The translations under genes and the position numbers were made by a program. From NCBI GenBank assembly GCA_017354895.1, contig CP071493.1, forward strand, positions 1,488,001 through 1,552,000: DNA of 64,000 bases, in the 5' to 3' direction. Under the pieces are notes generated by a model. The model had not been told where the DNA came from and ran no database searches. It was given only the letters and a program-made list of their open reading frames with translations. Shown in pieces: positions 12,901-22,767 of the stretch; the stretch's first letter is position 1, and each line of letters starts with the position of its first letter. The stretch is from Podospora comata. Lineage: Eukaryota > Ascomycota > Sordariomycetes > Sordariales > Podosporaceae.

Positions 12901-13394
12901 GGTGGGTTCCAGCCTGGGCCGAGCCCCAGGCTATCCGGGTCTCGGCTCGGAGGACCCAGAGACAGTACCAGGTAGTGTTCTTCCCTCCGCTCCGTCACGG
13001 CCGTTGAATGATCTGTTGAAAACCAGGCCGGATCATCGACCGAGCCAAGGTCTGCCAGTTTCGTGTGTTCTGGTTCAAAGCAAACAAAAAAGAAACGGCG
13101 GGCATTCGTTCGTCTGCAGATGTTGCAATCCGGAGTGTTCCAGCAGGCTGGGTCAACTTGGGAACAGCCGCAGCGCATAGCTACCCAACCAATGTGCGTG
13201 ATCTTACAACGCCCATTATTCCTGCCAAGCGCATGGAGAGAACTTCGGCGGCCTGGCCGATGACGCCCAGACTAACGCAGTGTAATCTTCCAGCAAGGCG
13301 CGCCAACCGCCGATTATGCGTTAGACGGTGCTTGATGACTGGCAATGGGCAAAACATTGCAGATATGTGACTGGCAGGAGGCTCACGGGCACCA

Positions 13395-13421
13395 TTCCCA
13401 GCCCGAAATCAAGGCTGGGAA
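13395..13421. repeat. 9-bp inverted repeat with 9-nt loop
   Basis: TTCCCAGCC (13395-13403) pairs perfectly with GGCTGGGAA (13413-13421) around the loop CGAAATCAA. It is not followed by a T run, so it does not resemble a bacterial-type terminator. It lies in sequence without a recognised gene. Confidence 0.8.
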
Positions 13422-15344
13422 ATATGGACATATTCGTTGCCTACCTTAGCACCCTGTCGAACGGAGCTGACAGGGCTGAAGCCGTGCTGGCTCTACGATC
13501 GCAGCGACGATCTCGATAAGGTTTGGCTGGCAGATAGATGAGAACTGGTGACGCTTGAGGTGGTCAACGAGACGGCCAACAACGGGTGAGTACTTTGGTT
13601 AGTGCTATAATAGCATACTCATCATAGTGCCAAAGCGAGGCATGAGGCTACGGCCGCCAAAGTCGCCCAAACACAGCTGTTGCTGGAATCTCAAACGGCG
13701 AGGGGAATTGAACCAGGGCAAGAAACAACAGGGCGGAATGTTTCAGTCGTCCATTGGTCCATATGGCGAGCGGGTTGGCAGCTGCCAGCGCAAGACGAAC
13801 AAGATGGAAATGAACGAAGGCTACACTCCCAACCAAGACTTCCAAAAGGTGCCCAACTGTGCAATTAGTGTTACAAACATTCAAGTAACAAGGTGAAATC
13901 TCCATGAGTCGCATATTCGGTGTTGTTGGCGCATCTATGGCCGCTCTCGCAGGCTCGGGCACTTGGCTCAACGGAGGAAACAGTTTGGCCCCCGAGCCAG
14001 CCCGTGGCCAGCTGACAGAGCACGGAATACCTCACCCTATTGTACTTCGTACATACAAATCTGTCCAACAAGAGAGCCACACGAAAAATCAACAACGCAC
14101 CTCAGCAGCGCGGAAGGCCATTGCGTGCAGGTGAGCTGAGTGAATTCCGTGCATCAGAAGTAGGCTTGGGGCATATCCCGCAGACTGGGCGTGTAATTGG
14201 CTTGTACAGGCATTTCCATATCCATACAGACAGCCAGTTGAACGTTACACTCTCCCCTGCTCGCCCAGGCGGTCCTGTTGTTCCCAGCCGGGCCCGGTGA
14301 ATCATCTTCATTGCAGGGCACGGCTGGGAGCGAGATGTTACTGCACTGGTATGACATCTCTTGCAAGAAGCCTGCCTTGCAGCCTAGAGTTTTGAGCAAA
14401 CTGAGGATCTCATGGGCGGGGGGTTACTCAGAGCACCACGCGGAGCCCAACCTGGAACTGCCATCCATCTGCTGCACAACATGCGCCGCAGCGATGCCGG
14501 GTCCGCTTACAACGATTCGCATATTCTGTCTGTTCGGATGGACGAGGTGATGGGACTTGGCATGGCACTCTTCGACGGCGCAACAACCGCCCTGAAGAAG
14601 CCGCAAGCGAGGGAGGTTGAGTGCGTGTGGGCCTCCGCTTTTTCCCTATGGCTTGTCGCCGCGGGCATTGATGAGCGAAGCTGTAGCGGAATTGCACTTG
14701 AAGATGCATAACACAGGAGAGCCTATCAGCGGTCCTGTGATGGTATGTAGCCAACGATGATGGCACAGTAAGATAATTGGGCGTTGAGCCTCTCATGATT
14801 GCAATTGTACATTTGCCCAACTCCCTCCATGAATGGCTTCTGGTTTGGTTGGCGTTGCCTTGGAGATATCGGGGCAGGAGGGCCGATGCGGGAGAATCAA
14901 AAGTGGGCAAAGACCGGACCCACCTTCCCTCCAGAGACACAGGCACTAGCCCAGCTAAAGAGAAAGTGTGGAGGGTCATGCTCAACTCAGGGTCCCAAGG
15001 TGTCGATTCGTCAGCGAATACCTCGCGGAATCGCTCAGAGTTGGGAAGAGACCTTTTTGGGAGGGGGGAAGAGAAGAAAGAAAAGAACAAAAGAAGGAAA
15101 AATCGAAACGGCTCGGCAGTGCTGGGTCCCCAACACAATGGATGATGGCTGGCTGCCCGTCAACCACTCAATCTCTCTGGTTTGGCTTGTCTCCGGAAGA
15201 AAAGCAGCCAAACCCCGGGCTCTCTAGCAATTCCAAACTCCAAACCTGGGCCCTGGACAGACGGCCCTTGCAATTCACCCGGAATGCTCCTTTGAATTGT
15301 CAAAAAGAGACAGACAATTTCCAACCTGATCAACGGGCACTGCT

Positions 15345-15392
15345 TTCCACTTCCACTTCCACTTCCACTTCCACTTCCACTTCCACTTCCAC
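15345..15392. repeat. (TTCCAC)8 hexanucleotide repeat
   Basis: Eight perfect TTCCAC units. On the minus strand the repeat reads as alternating Gly-Ser inside an otherwise unsupported open frame (15160-15888), and on the plus strand as Ser-Thr. Because the unit is a multiple of three, it keeps frames open artificially, which accounts for part of the long frames seen here. Confidence 0.95.
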
Positions 15393-16764
15393 ATGGTGGC
15401 AATTTGATTATGTAACCCCCCGCTGTCCAGAGGCCCGTCTTTTCAGGTCCAGTTACTAGAATCTGCGTAGTGTTCGTACAGGATGCAGCTGCGAGGAAAT
15501 CCGCTGAAGACTCGCTGATGACATGACGGTCGGTACGGAATACGGTATGGATGTAAATCAGCAGGGTACAACATGCAGGCTTGCTGCTCACCCGCGATCC
15601 CTGTTCCCTGTCGGGCACGAGAAGCGACCTGGTGCCGTTGTGTACCTGGCGGTACCGCCACGCTTCGGCCCACTCACCGGCCCCAGCTTTTCTGAGCCTG
15701 TGACTGGTCCCCAGCCTGCGCGGTCCACTTGTCGGACCAGACGGTGGAACAAAGATCTGGCGGGCAGTGGGCGACACTGGTGGGTTTTGGCTAGTGCCCC
15801 AAGCTGGGAGCCAATGTAGCCCAGGTATCTTCAGACAGTGCCAAAGTACCAGAGGTACCGGCCGTCCACTTGTGTGCAACCCACTCACTCCGCCCTCCCT
15901 CCTTCACTTGCTGCTACCCTCGGTGCCTCTCTTGCTGCGTCTTCTTGCCCTCTTGCTCCTTGTGCTTCCGCAACTCTCGATCCCCAAGGCACCACCACAG
16001 AAGCCTTTTGTCTGTTGGGAATCTCTCTCGTTTTCTTGACCCTGCCGTAGCCCGCCCGTGCTGCCCTCGCCTTGCTTCTGCCTTCGAACGCTTCGCTTCT
16101 GTCTCCAGCCAGAGATCCCTTTTGCGGAACGACGACCGGCTGATCGACCGACTCCATCGAATGACAGCCTCCCAACACACACGAATCTCTCCGCTTTCCG
16201 CTTCACAGCTCGGTGAATTGAACCTGCCGCCGATTCGAGATTTGGATTCCGGCAACAAAACAAGTTGGAAACACTGAGCAAGACGGCGAGGAGGTCTTTC
16301 TACCCTCTTCCTAGCCCGACCGCTCGTCGCGAAAACAAGGGGTTCAACTCGAGCTTTCTTGGGTAACCTGGAACCATCCATCGCTTGCCTCAGCTTCTTC
16401 GTCATATGTCTTGAACGTGACTCTTCACCTGAGTTTGGACAAACTTGGCTTTGCATTGTTGCACACTGGATTCGCAACACACTTCTTTGCTCAACGGGTC
16501 TCTTAAAGGCCCTAGGGGGTTTTGCTTCTTTTGAACACCCACCTTTTTACCATACACGCAATACGCTTTGAATAGTTACACCTCATCATCCTGGCCGACG
16601 AAACGCGCAGTCGACCGAACCCCCTTTCTAGCTCGCAATCTCGGCAGAGCATAATATAGACACGGGTACACACAACGGACAGCAACGGATAGGGGACAGG
16701 AACGAGGAATACGCTGGGAACCGTGGGGAGGAGTGGACGCTATTCGCGTGGTCGAGACAGCAAA

Positions 16765-19241
16765 ATGGTGTTCAACGTGCCCGATGGTGGCCTGTCGTTG
16801 GATAGCTCAGCCAGGGCCATGGCTGGGCTTCCGGCGCAGGCCTTCGGAATTACATTGAGCAATAGTGTCATCGAAGACATGATTGCTTGTGTTCAAAATG
16901 GAGGGGATATTGAGCTATCGTTGGGGTCCAATCCGGTAAGTTTATGTTGTTAGCCTTGTATTTCAAGGTTGGGTTTTCCATTGTCCCTCGATCTGAATAG
17001 CTTCTCAAACTATTGTTCAACTGCACTCGGCCCTCCACAATAGCCCAATAGCAGTGTCTAACAGCTTAAACCCCATAGGCTTTTCTCTTCAGCGATCATG
17101 AAGTCAAAATTCCAAACTCTCCCGATTCTTACGATTACGATCTGTACTATTCCGACGCAGTTTCTCCAAGATCGCTCAAGAAGCTACCAAATCCTGCAAT
17201 GGGTGTCTTCATGCCCCCACGGGTCTCTAGACCTGCCGCCAAGAAGCTGGCTTCGAAAGCTCCAGTCCAAAAGACAAGCTCCAGCAATACGACTCCAATT
17301 TCAAGCAACGAGGCCGACGATGCTATTGCCAACCTCAAAAGCTCACTGGCCCGGAAGGAAGCAGAGAAGAATACGTATGGACACACTACCGCCGACTACT
17401 TGGAGGGCTGTGATACTAACTTGGAAGACAGTGCTGTTGTGGTCAGTGGCTTGATGAACTCCAAAGGCAAGGTCAAACCCCCCAACCGGTTGCTCGACAA
17501 CGCGTCCCCCAGGTCTCTACCGCCAAGTCCTGCGCTCAGCGGAGTTCGATCACCCTCTCTCGCACCAGGCGGCTCTGCCCTTGATCAAGTCAAGCAACAT
17601 ACATTCCCAATCATTCACCAGTTGGCGGTATCGGAGCAGAGCTTCGAGGACCTTTTTGCGCAGTGGAATGAGGGCAGCGAAGACGAGTTCAGAGTCGCGC
17701 TGGACAAGGTTGCCGATTTCGACAACAACATCCAGAAATGGACTCTGAGAAAGCGATACTGGAAGGAACTGGACGTCTTCGAGTACGATTATGCCAAGGA
17801 GGAAGACCGACAAACAGCCATCAACAATGCGGTGAAGCAGTTCGATCGTATGCGAGTTGGAGTTACCGACCCTATCTGGCAAAAGCTTCTACCGGTGGCG
17901 GAGCGCGGAAAGGGGATATGCCTGAGCAAACTGCAAGCCAATTTCGCCAAAGGCCCGACAGTCCCGAAACCAAAGCCGGACGGAGCCAACGGAAGCGGAT
18001 CAGAGAGAGAGGACTCTGCTGTCTTGAAGAAAGGAAAAGGAGGCGAGCCCATGTCAAGATCAAGCTCCCAAGCTTCAGCTGCTGGCAAGAAGAAGCCCTC
18101 GGCATCGGAGGCCCAAGCGAAGCGTTTCACGTCCACTACCAAGAAGACCGCACCCGCCAAAGCATCGACGAAAGCATCTCCGACCAAGCCTCAAGCCAAG
18201 GCGGCAGCCAGCAAGGGCGGGCGAGGACCTCTTTCCGAAGAATTTGTGAAGGACTCGGACAGCGAGGAGGAGCCTTTGGCTAAATCCAAAGCTGTAGCTG
18301 TCGTAGCTCCCAGGCCAGTCAAGGCTGCTCCTGCCCCGACCGTCAAGTCAAAGGCGGCCGCCGCTGCCAAGACGGTACCCAAGGAAACCGAGAAGGACAC
18401 CATCCGAGCCGAAGTTGTCGCAAAGCCAACCAAGGTCACCAAGCCTGCGGCGAAGCGACCACGCGATGCCGACGAGGACGACAGCTCGAGCTCAGGTACG
18501 CCGCTCAGCAAGCGCGTCAAGGCTGGCAGCAAGGCACCCACCACGGGTGCCAACTCGACGAAGCCACGGACCGTTTCGGATGCCAGCCAGAACGGTCGTC
18601 CAAGCTCCTCGGCGCCCAAGGCGAAGAACACTTCGCCGACCAAGTCGTCGCCTCTGGCGACCCCACCACAGAATGCGTCCGAGGTGGAGCAGGAGCGCCT
18701 GGCTCGTGCCAGGTCCGCCGAGCGAGAAAGGGAGCGCGAGCAAGCGCAAATCCAGGCGCTGAAGAGGGACCGGGAGCGCGAGCGGGAACGTGAACGCGAA
18801 CGGGTCGAGAAGGAACGGGAACGCGAGCGCAACCGCGAGAGGGCCGAAAAGGAGCGTGAGCGTGGCCGCGGCGAGAGAGCCAGAGAGCTGGGACGAGACC
18901 GGCCTCGGGCCCGCGAGCCGAGCCGGGACACCATCATCAGCAGTGCCAGCAGCAATGCTGACAGCACGATTGGCGTCCCGGTTGTTGGCAGGAAGAGGCC
19001 GGCGCCGGTGGACTCGTACTCGGAGAACCACCACCATGCGGCGAAGCGGATGCGGGTGTCGGCCGAGGTGCTGACCAAGGCGCAGGAGTTCAAGCTGGCG
19101 TACCAGCGGTACTTGCAGCTGCATGAGGAGCTCAACGGATGGGATTCCCCGCCAGAGTCGAAACTACACGATTTTGTCGAGATGCACGATCGGTTGCAGA
19201 GGCTGAAGAGGGCTATTTATCAGGATGTTGGGGAGGGTTGA
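16765..19241 (+). CDS. ELL-type RNA polymerase II elongation factor
   Basis: Two exons (16765-16935, 17079-19241) give 777 aa; the 143-nt intron (GTAAGT...CATAG) is phase 0. The ATG at 16765 lies in the context CAAAATGG; the frame opens further upstream but has no other ATG. ELL proteins stimulate pol II elongation in the nucleus as part of the super-elongation complex (S. pombe Ell1-Eaf1). The N-terminal ~310 residues match the fungal ELL domain: NVPDGGLSLDSS, then QVKQHTFPIIHQLAVSEQSF and KWTLRKRYWKELDVFEYDY. A long disordered K/A/S/P-rich middle follows (~300-600) with NLS-like KRPRDADEDD. An Arg/Glu alternating segment lies at ~598-668. The C-terminal ~65 residues (AQEFKLAYQRYLQLHEELNG...) resemble the occludin/ELL helical homology domain. 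The paralogue naming is by family only. Confidence 0.9.
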
Positions 19242-21038
19242 AGGATAATTTCATGACAGAGACACAGGATGTCATGTTTTGGAAGGAGTGGGGCATGATA
19301 TACAAAATTTGGCGGCAGGGGAAAATGGAGTTCAAAAAAAAAAAAAAAAAAAAAGAGAATATCACGACTTGAAAGTGTCTTTTTGATATTTGGGTGTTTT
19401 TTTTTTGTCCGTCATTTAATCAGGGATTTGGGGGGGCAGGCAGGCAGACTACAACATCGAACAACATCAATCATCAGTTGCATGAGATCATTTTTGGGCG
19501 TTTTTTGTTGTTTCTTTTCGTCATGTTGCAATTTGGTTTGTTTGTTTTATTTTGGTACATTGGGTTCATTTGGCTGCTGGTCATAAATATGAGGAGGGGG
19601 GGATGTGATGACTTGATGCCGGTTATGCCTTGCAGATTTGGAGGAGAGGTGGTGGATAGTAGAGGTGATTTTGATACCCCTGGGTTTTGATGGAGGAAGA
19701 GAGAAGAGAGCGGTGGGGGGAGGGGGGGGGGAACTGTAGTTGAAGTTGTTGAACAGATTAAAATCAAATTTTAAGTTTTTTGACAAATATTATGGCTATG
19801 CTTGTGATGAATGAAGTGGTGTGTACCGAGGCTGAGAAGGAGGGAGGTCTGTGATCCCCTTTCTGTAACAACAGCTGACGTTCCAACTTTTATTTTCTAG
19901 GCCAACTTGATCTAAGCTTAGAACTTGAGAGGAAATGGATTCAAGTAGGGCTGTCTGTCCTTGAAGAATTCAATCAAGGGCTGAAGAAGGGCATGAATGA
20001 AAAAGGGCTAAAGTGCTTGCATACAACACCTAGAGGCGCCCAGCTCCCAATAAAAAGGGGGCACGTGCCTCCCTTGCTTTTCTCACCTCTCACCCACCCA
20101 TCGAGTTGATTCTCGTACCTTGCATCCACCGGCTCGTCCCTGACATTTCTGTCTCGGAAAGTTCCACCCATTCCCCGGATCTTTGAGAGAAAAAGAAGAA
20201 ATTAGATATTCCCGGCGGGATGGTTCCAGCGGAGAAAGGGAGCCGGCCTCATGTAAGCACCCTTACCACACAATAATTGAGACACTAAAGTAGGTAATAT
20301 GCCTTAAAGAATAATTAATCCATATGCCTCTAAAAATAGTTTGTAGGCCTATAAACTATCCTTCAGGGAATGTTAACCTGCTTTCGTGTGTCAACTATTT
20401 TGTGGTGAGGGAGGCAAGGTACCAAATGTAGGGAGAGAGACGCTTCGCTTGGCTTCAATGGACAATTCCACTCCATCAACAACGCCGTTGCTGTGCTCCC
20501 CTAACCACAACTTAAAGTGCCACGATGATGCATAACCTCTCAAGTCAAGTGAAGTCACCCTGCTGCCAATCCACTCATTTGCAAAAAAAAGAAAAAACCA
20601 CATATCATTCATTAAAAAACTTCAAACTCCTCAACTCAAAACTACTCCCTCATCCGGTACGGTACCTGGTACAAATTTACCACATTGCTTTGTTATTTCT
20701 CTCTTCCCCCTCCTCCTTACATTCTACACTTCCCCCCACGTCCCCTTGCCCCAAAAAGTGCAATGTCATCGCTGATGTTGAAAATGCCTCCTCCGAATTT
20801 ATCTCAAGTCTTTTCCCTCTCTTTGTTTTACGGTAAAAATAACGCACAAAAATTGACATGATTATTTTTCCTCGCGCCTTTCCTTTGTCGTGCTGGCCGG
20901 TTGGTGACTTTGCTGTGTGTGATTCTCGTCTTGTATCTTGCATAGGGGTTAAGAATGTTATCAAATGATAATGGCGATGACGAGCACCCCTTTTGAGAAA
21001 AATCACAGCTTGGAGAGAAAATGGAGGAGGCCGCGCCC
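19242..21038. other. Convergent 3' intergenic region
   Basis: The ELL gene (+) and the LC8 gene (-) converge here. A run of 21 A at 19334-19354 and T/G-rich sequence after the ELL stop look like 3' UTR. About 1 kb in the middle (19.8-20.8 kb) holds no frame over ~103 codons and nothing I recognise. Confidence 0.5.
19334..19354. repeat. A21 homopolymer
   Basis: Twenty-one consecutive A lie about 95 bases after the ELL stop codon. This is likely 3' UTR or terminator sequence on the plus strand. The exact length may be affected by sequencing error. Confidence 0.9.
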
Positions 21039-21859
21039 CTACTGGGTCTTGAAGAGGAGGATGGCGCAGTGACCGAGGTAGAAGTAGATGAAGTGCTTGG
21101 TTTCTACGGGGTGCTGTTAGTGACGCTGTTGCTTGTTGAGTGAAACCCAGGGGTAAGCTTACCGTGGGTCACGAAGCTGCCAAAGTGGCGGCCTACGATG
21201 CAGTGCCAGGTAGGTCCCTTTCTTTCATCAAACTGTTACACATGATGGCGTGTTAGCTGATCTGGTCTTAAATGAAATGTGTCGTGGGCATGTTACTGTT
21301 CTCTTGATGTGCTGGGCGATATCCTGAAGATGAGGTTAGCTTCTGCTTGCTGCTTAAAATGGGGCTTAGGTTTGGTGTGAAATCTGCTTGCTGTCCGAAC
21401 GCATCACATGCAGAATTTCCCATCCTTGGTCCGCTGACCTTCTCAACGGAGTACTTGGCCATGGCCTCCTGGGCTGTAATACTGTCAGTCACACATCCCA
21501 TTGTCGTCCTCCGGGTGGGGCCAGGATCCCGCGGGTTTTGCGACCCCTACGTACCGACTTCAATGACCTCCTGTTGTAATTCTTCGGACTGGAAAGAGGG
21601 GTATCGTGTTAGCAGCTCGATCTGCTCGCCGAGAACGGAACAATTCGGTGGAAGATCGGTTGGTTCGTCATACCATGTCGGCACTCTTGATCTGGGCTGT
21701 CACACGCGTATATTCTTAGCACTCCGTTCCAACCCAGGCGGAGATAAGGAGGTCTGGTGAGGTACACCGGGCTTAGAACGAGACGAACTCACCATCAAGC
21801 TTCTCCCTCGCGACAGGGGATGTGTTCCCAGCAGCGGGCTTGGTGTCATCTCCTGCCAT
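21039..21859 (-). CDS. Dynein light chain LC8 (DYNLL family)
   Basis: Seven exons: 21859-21793, 21696-21674, 21588-21555, 21473-21439, 21323-21297, 21232-21163 and 21103-21039. All six introns (59-115 nt) have GT and AG ends and every phase closes, giving 106 aa. LC8 is the small dimeric hub of cytoplasmic dynein; it binds short linear motifs in dynein intermediate chain and many other partners. The protein shows the LC8 core: [20 protein letters not shown], then [18 protein letters not shown], then [19 protein letters not shown] and the beta-strand pair [18 protein letters not shown]. It has a ~17-residue N-terminal extension compared with the 89-aa animal protein, which is usual in fungi. 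Because no exon exceeds 70 nt, simple ORF calling misses it completely. It is divergent from the Mrd1 gene. Confidence 0.96.
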
Positions 21860-22767
21860 TATGATTGTCTATCTCGGAAAGGTGAAACGAGGTAAGTGTG
21901 GTTGGATAGTCGAGGGATAAAGAAAGCCACGGTCTGGTCAGCAATTAGTACGGTGGCGTGAAGAAGGCAACAGTACGGTAAGCTTGGTGATGTTCGGTGT
22001 GGGTTGTTGAATTGCCGCCAACAAGCGACAGACGCTCCTCCTGGCAAGCACGCGGTTACGAGATGGAGGGGATCGAATGGGGGCCCAACGTACCGGTACG
22101 CGCAAACAATGGGGTGCAGGTGTTCGTAATCGATAGCTCAAAGCTCCCGGTGGCCGTGCAGGTGGAAATGTGAGAGGGCTTGTTGTTGAGCTATCAACTA
22201 TGTAAGTTGGCGTCAGGTCGCAAAATAAAGGGTGGAGTGCGGAGAGAAGAGGCAAACAAGTGACGATGGAAGCCGTGTCTGGTTTGTTGTTTTGCTACTG
22301 GACAGAAGCCTTGCAACAGGACAAAAATCATTGGCGTCCGCAGTGAGGCGGTTGACGGGGAAGGGAAGGACTGGGGCCCATCACTCACCTGGGGTAATCG
22401 ATGTAGCTATACCGAGCTGATATGTGGAAGCGTCGGCAGAGTCAAGGTATCCGGAACTTTGGAGCTTGAGCCCACTGGTGCAGTGGAGCTTCAGCGGAGG
22501 CTCTCCGATAAGATAACGAAAAGCCGGTGTGGGTGGGGCAAAGCTTAACATTTAATTGGAGCCAGTGCGGAAAAAATCTTAGACCTTTTCCTCTTCCTTC
22601 GAATGAAGCCAAAAACTACATCACCCACCACAGAGTTGTCGCTTTGTTCCGCGGTACTCTGGTTCCAATGATTACACGGTAGCAACTGCTCTAATCAACT
22701 GCCCGCGGCAGACCGGAAGGAGCAAGCAGCAACATCGCCAATCATCGTCATCGTCATCGCCATCACA
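21860..22767. promoter_or_regulatory. Shared LC8/Mrd1 divergent promoter region
   Basis: These 908 bp separate two divergent start codons and must hold both promoters. A CCAAT pentamer occurs at about 22738-22742, only ~25 bp before the Mrd1 ATG, in a run of CATCGT-like repeats. A pyrimidine block lies near 22585-22600. No clear TATA box is seen on either side. Confidence 0.55.

Larger units (their letters stand above)
6182..16764. other. 10.6 kb stretch with no supportable gene
   Basis: No protein family can be recognised in any frame or by joining frames at plausible introns. The longest open frames (244 aa around 9626-10360 minus; 242 aa around 15160-15888 minus; 236 aa around 14428-15138 minus; 223 aa around 7704-8375 plus) overlap others and have odd composition. 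Contents I can support are simple repeats (6868-6903, 11242-11262, 11369-11390, 15345-15392), three small inverted repeats (12877-13421), and a pyrimidine-rich leader from ~15870 to 16700 that probably belongs to the ELL gene. The left few hundred bases should hold the methyltransferase promoter. Base composition is not AT-rich, so this is not a typical RIP-decayed repeat or centromere. Long non-coding transcripts or lineage-specific genes with many introns remain possible. Confidence 0.55.

Noticed and set aside
14428-15138. 236-codon minus-strand open frame
   Set aside because: Very rich in Arg, Ser and Pro, overlapped by several plus-strand frames, and no domain seen. It looks like a chance opening in GC-rich sequence.
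15160-15888. 242-codon minus-strand frame with a Gly-Ser repeat
   Set aside because: The repeat comes from the (TTCCAC)8 microsatellite, which keeps the frame open; the flanks match nothing.
6182-16764. Decayed transposon or centromere as explanation for the gene-free block
   Set aside because: No AT-rich, RIP-like composition, no terminal repeats and no transposase or reverse transcriptase remnants seen by eye.
18191-19135. Long antisense frames over the ELL gene
   Set aside because: They come from strong codon bias and Arg/Glu repeats on the coding strand.
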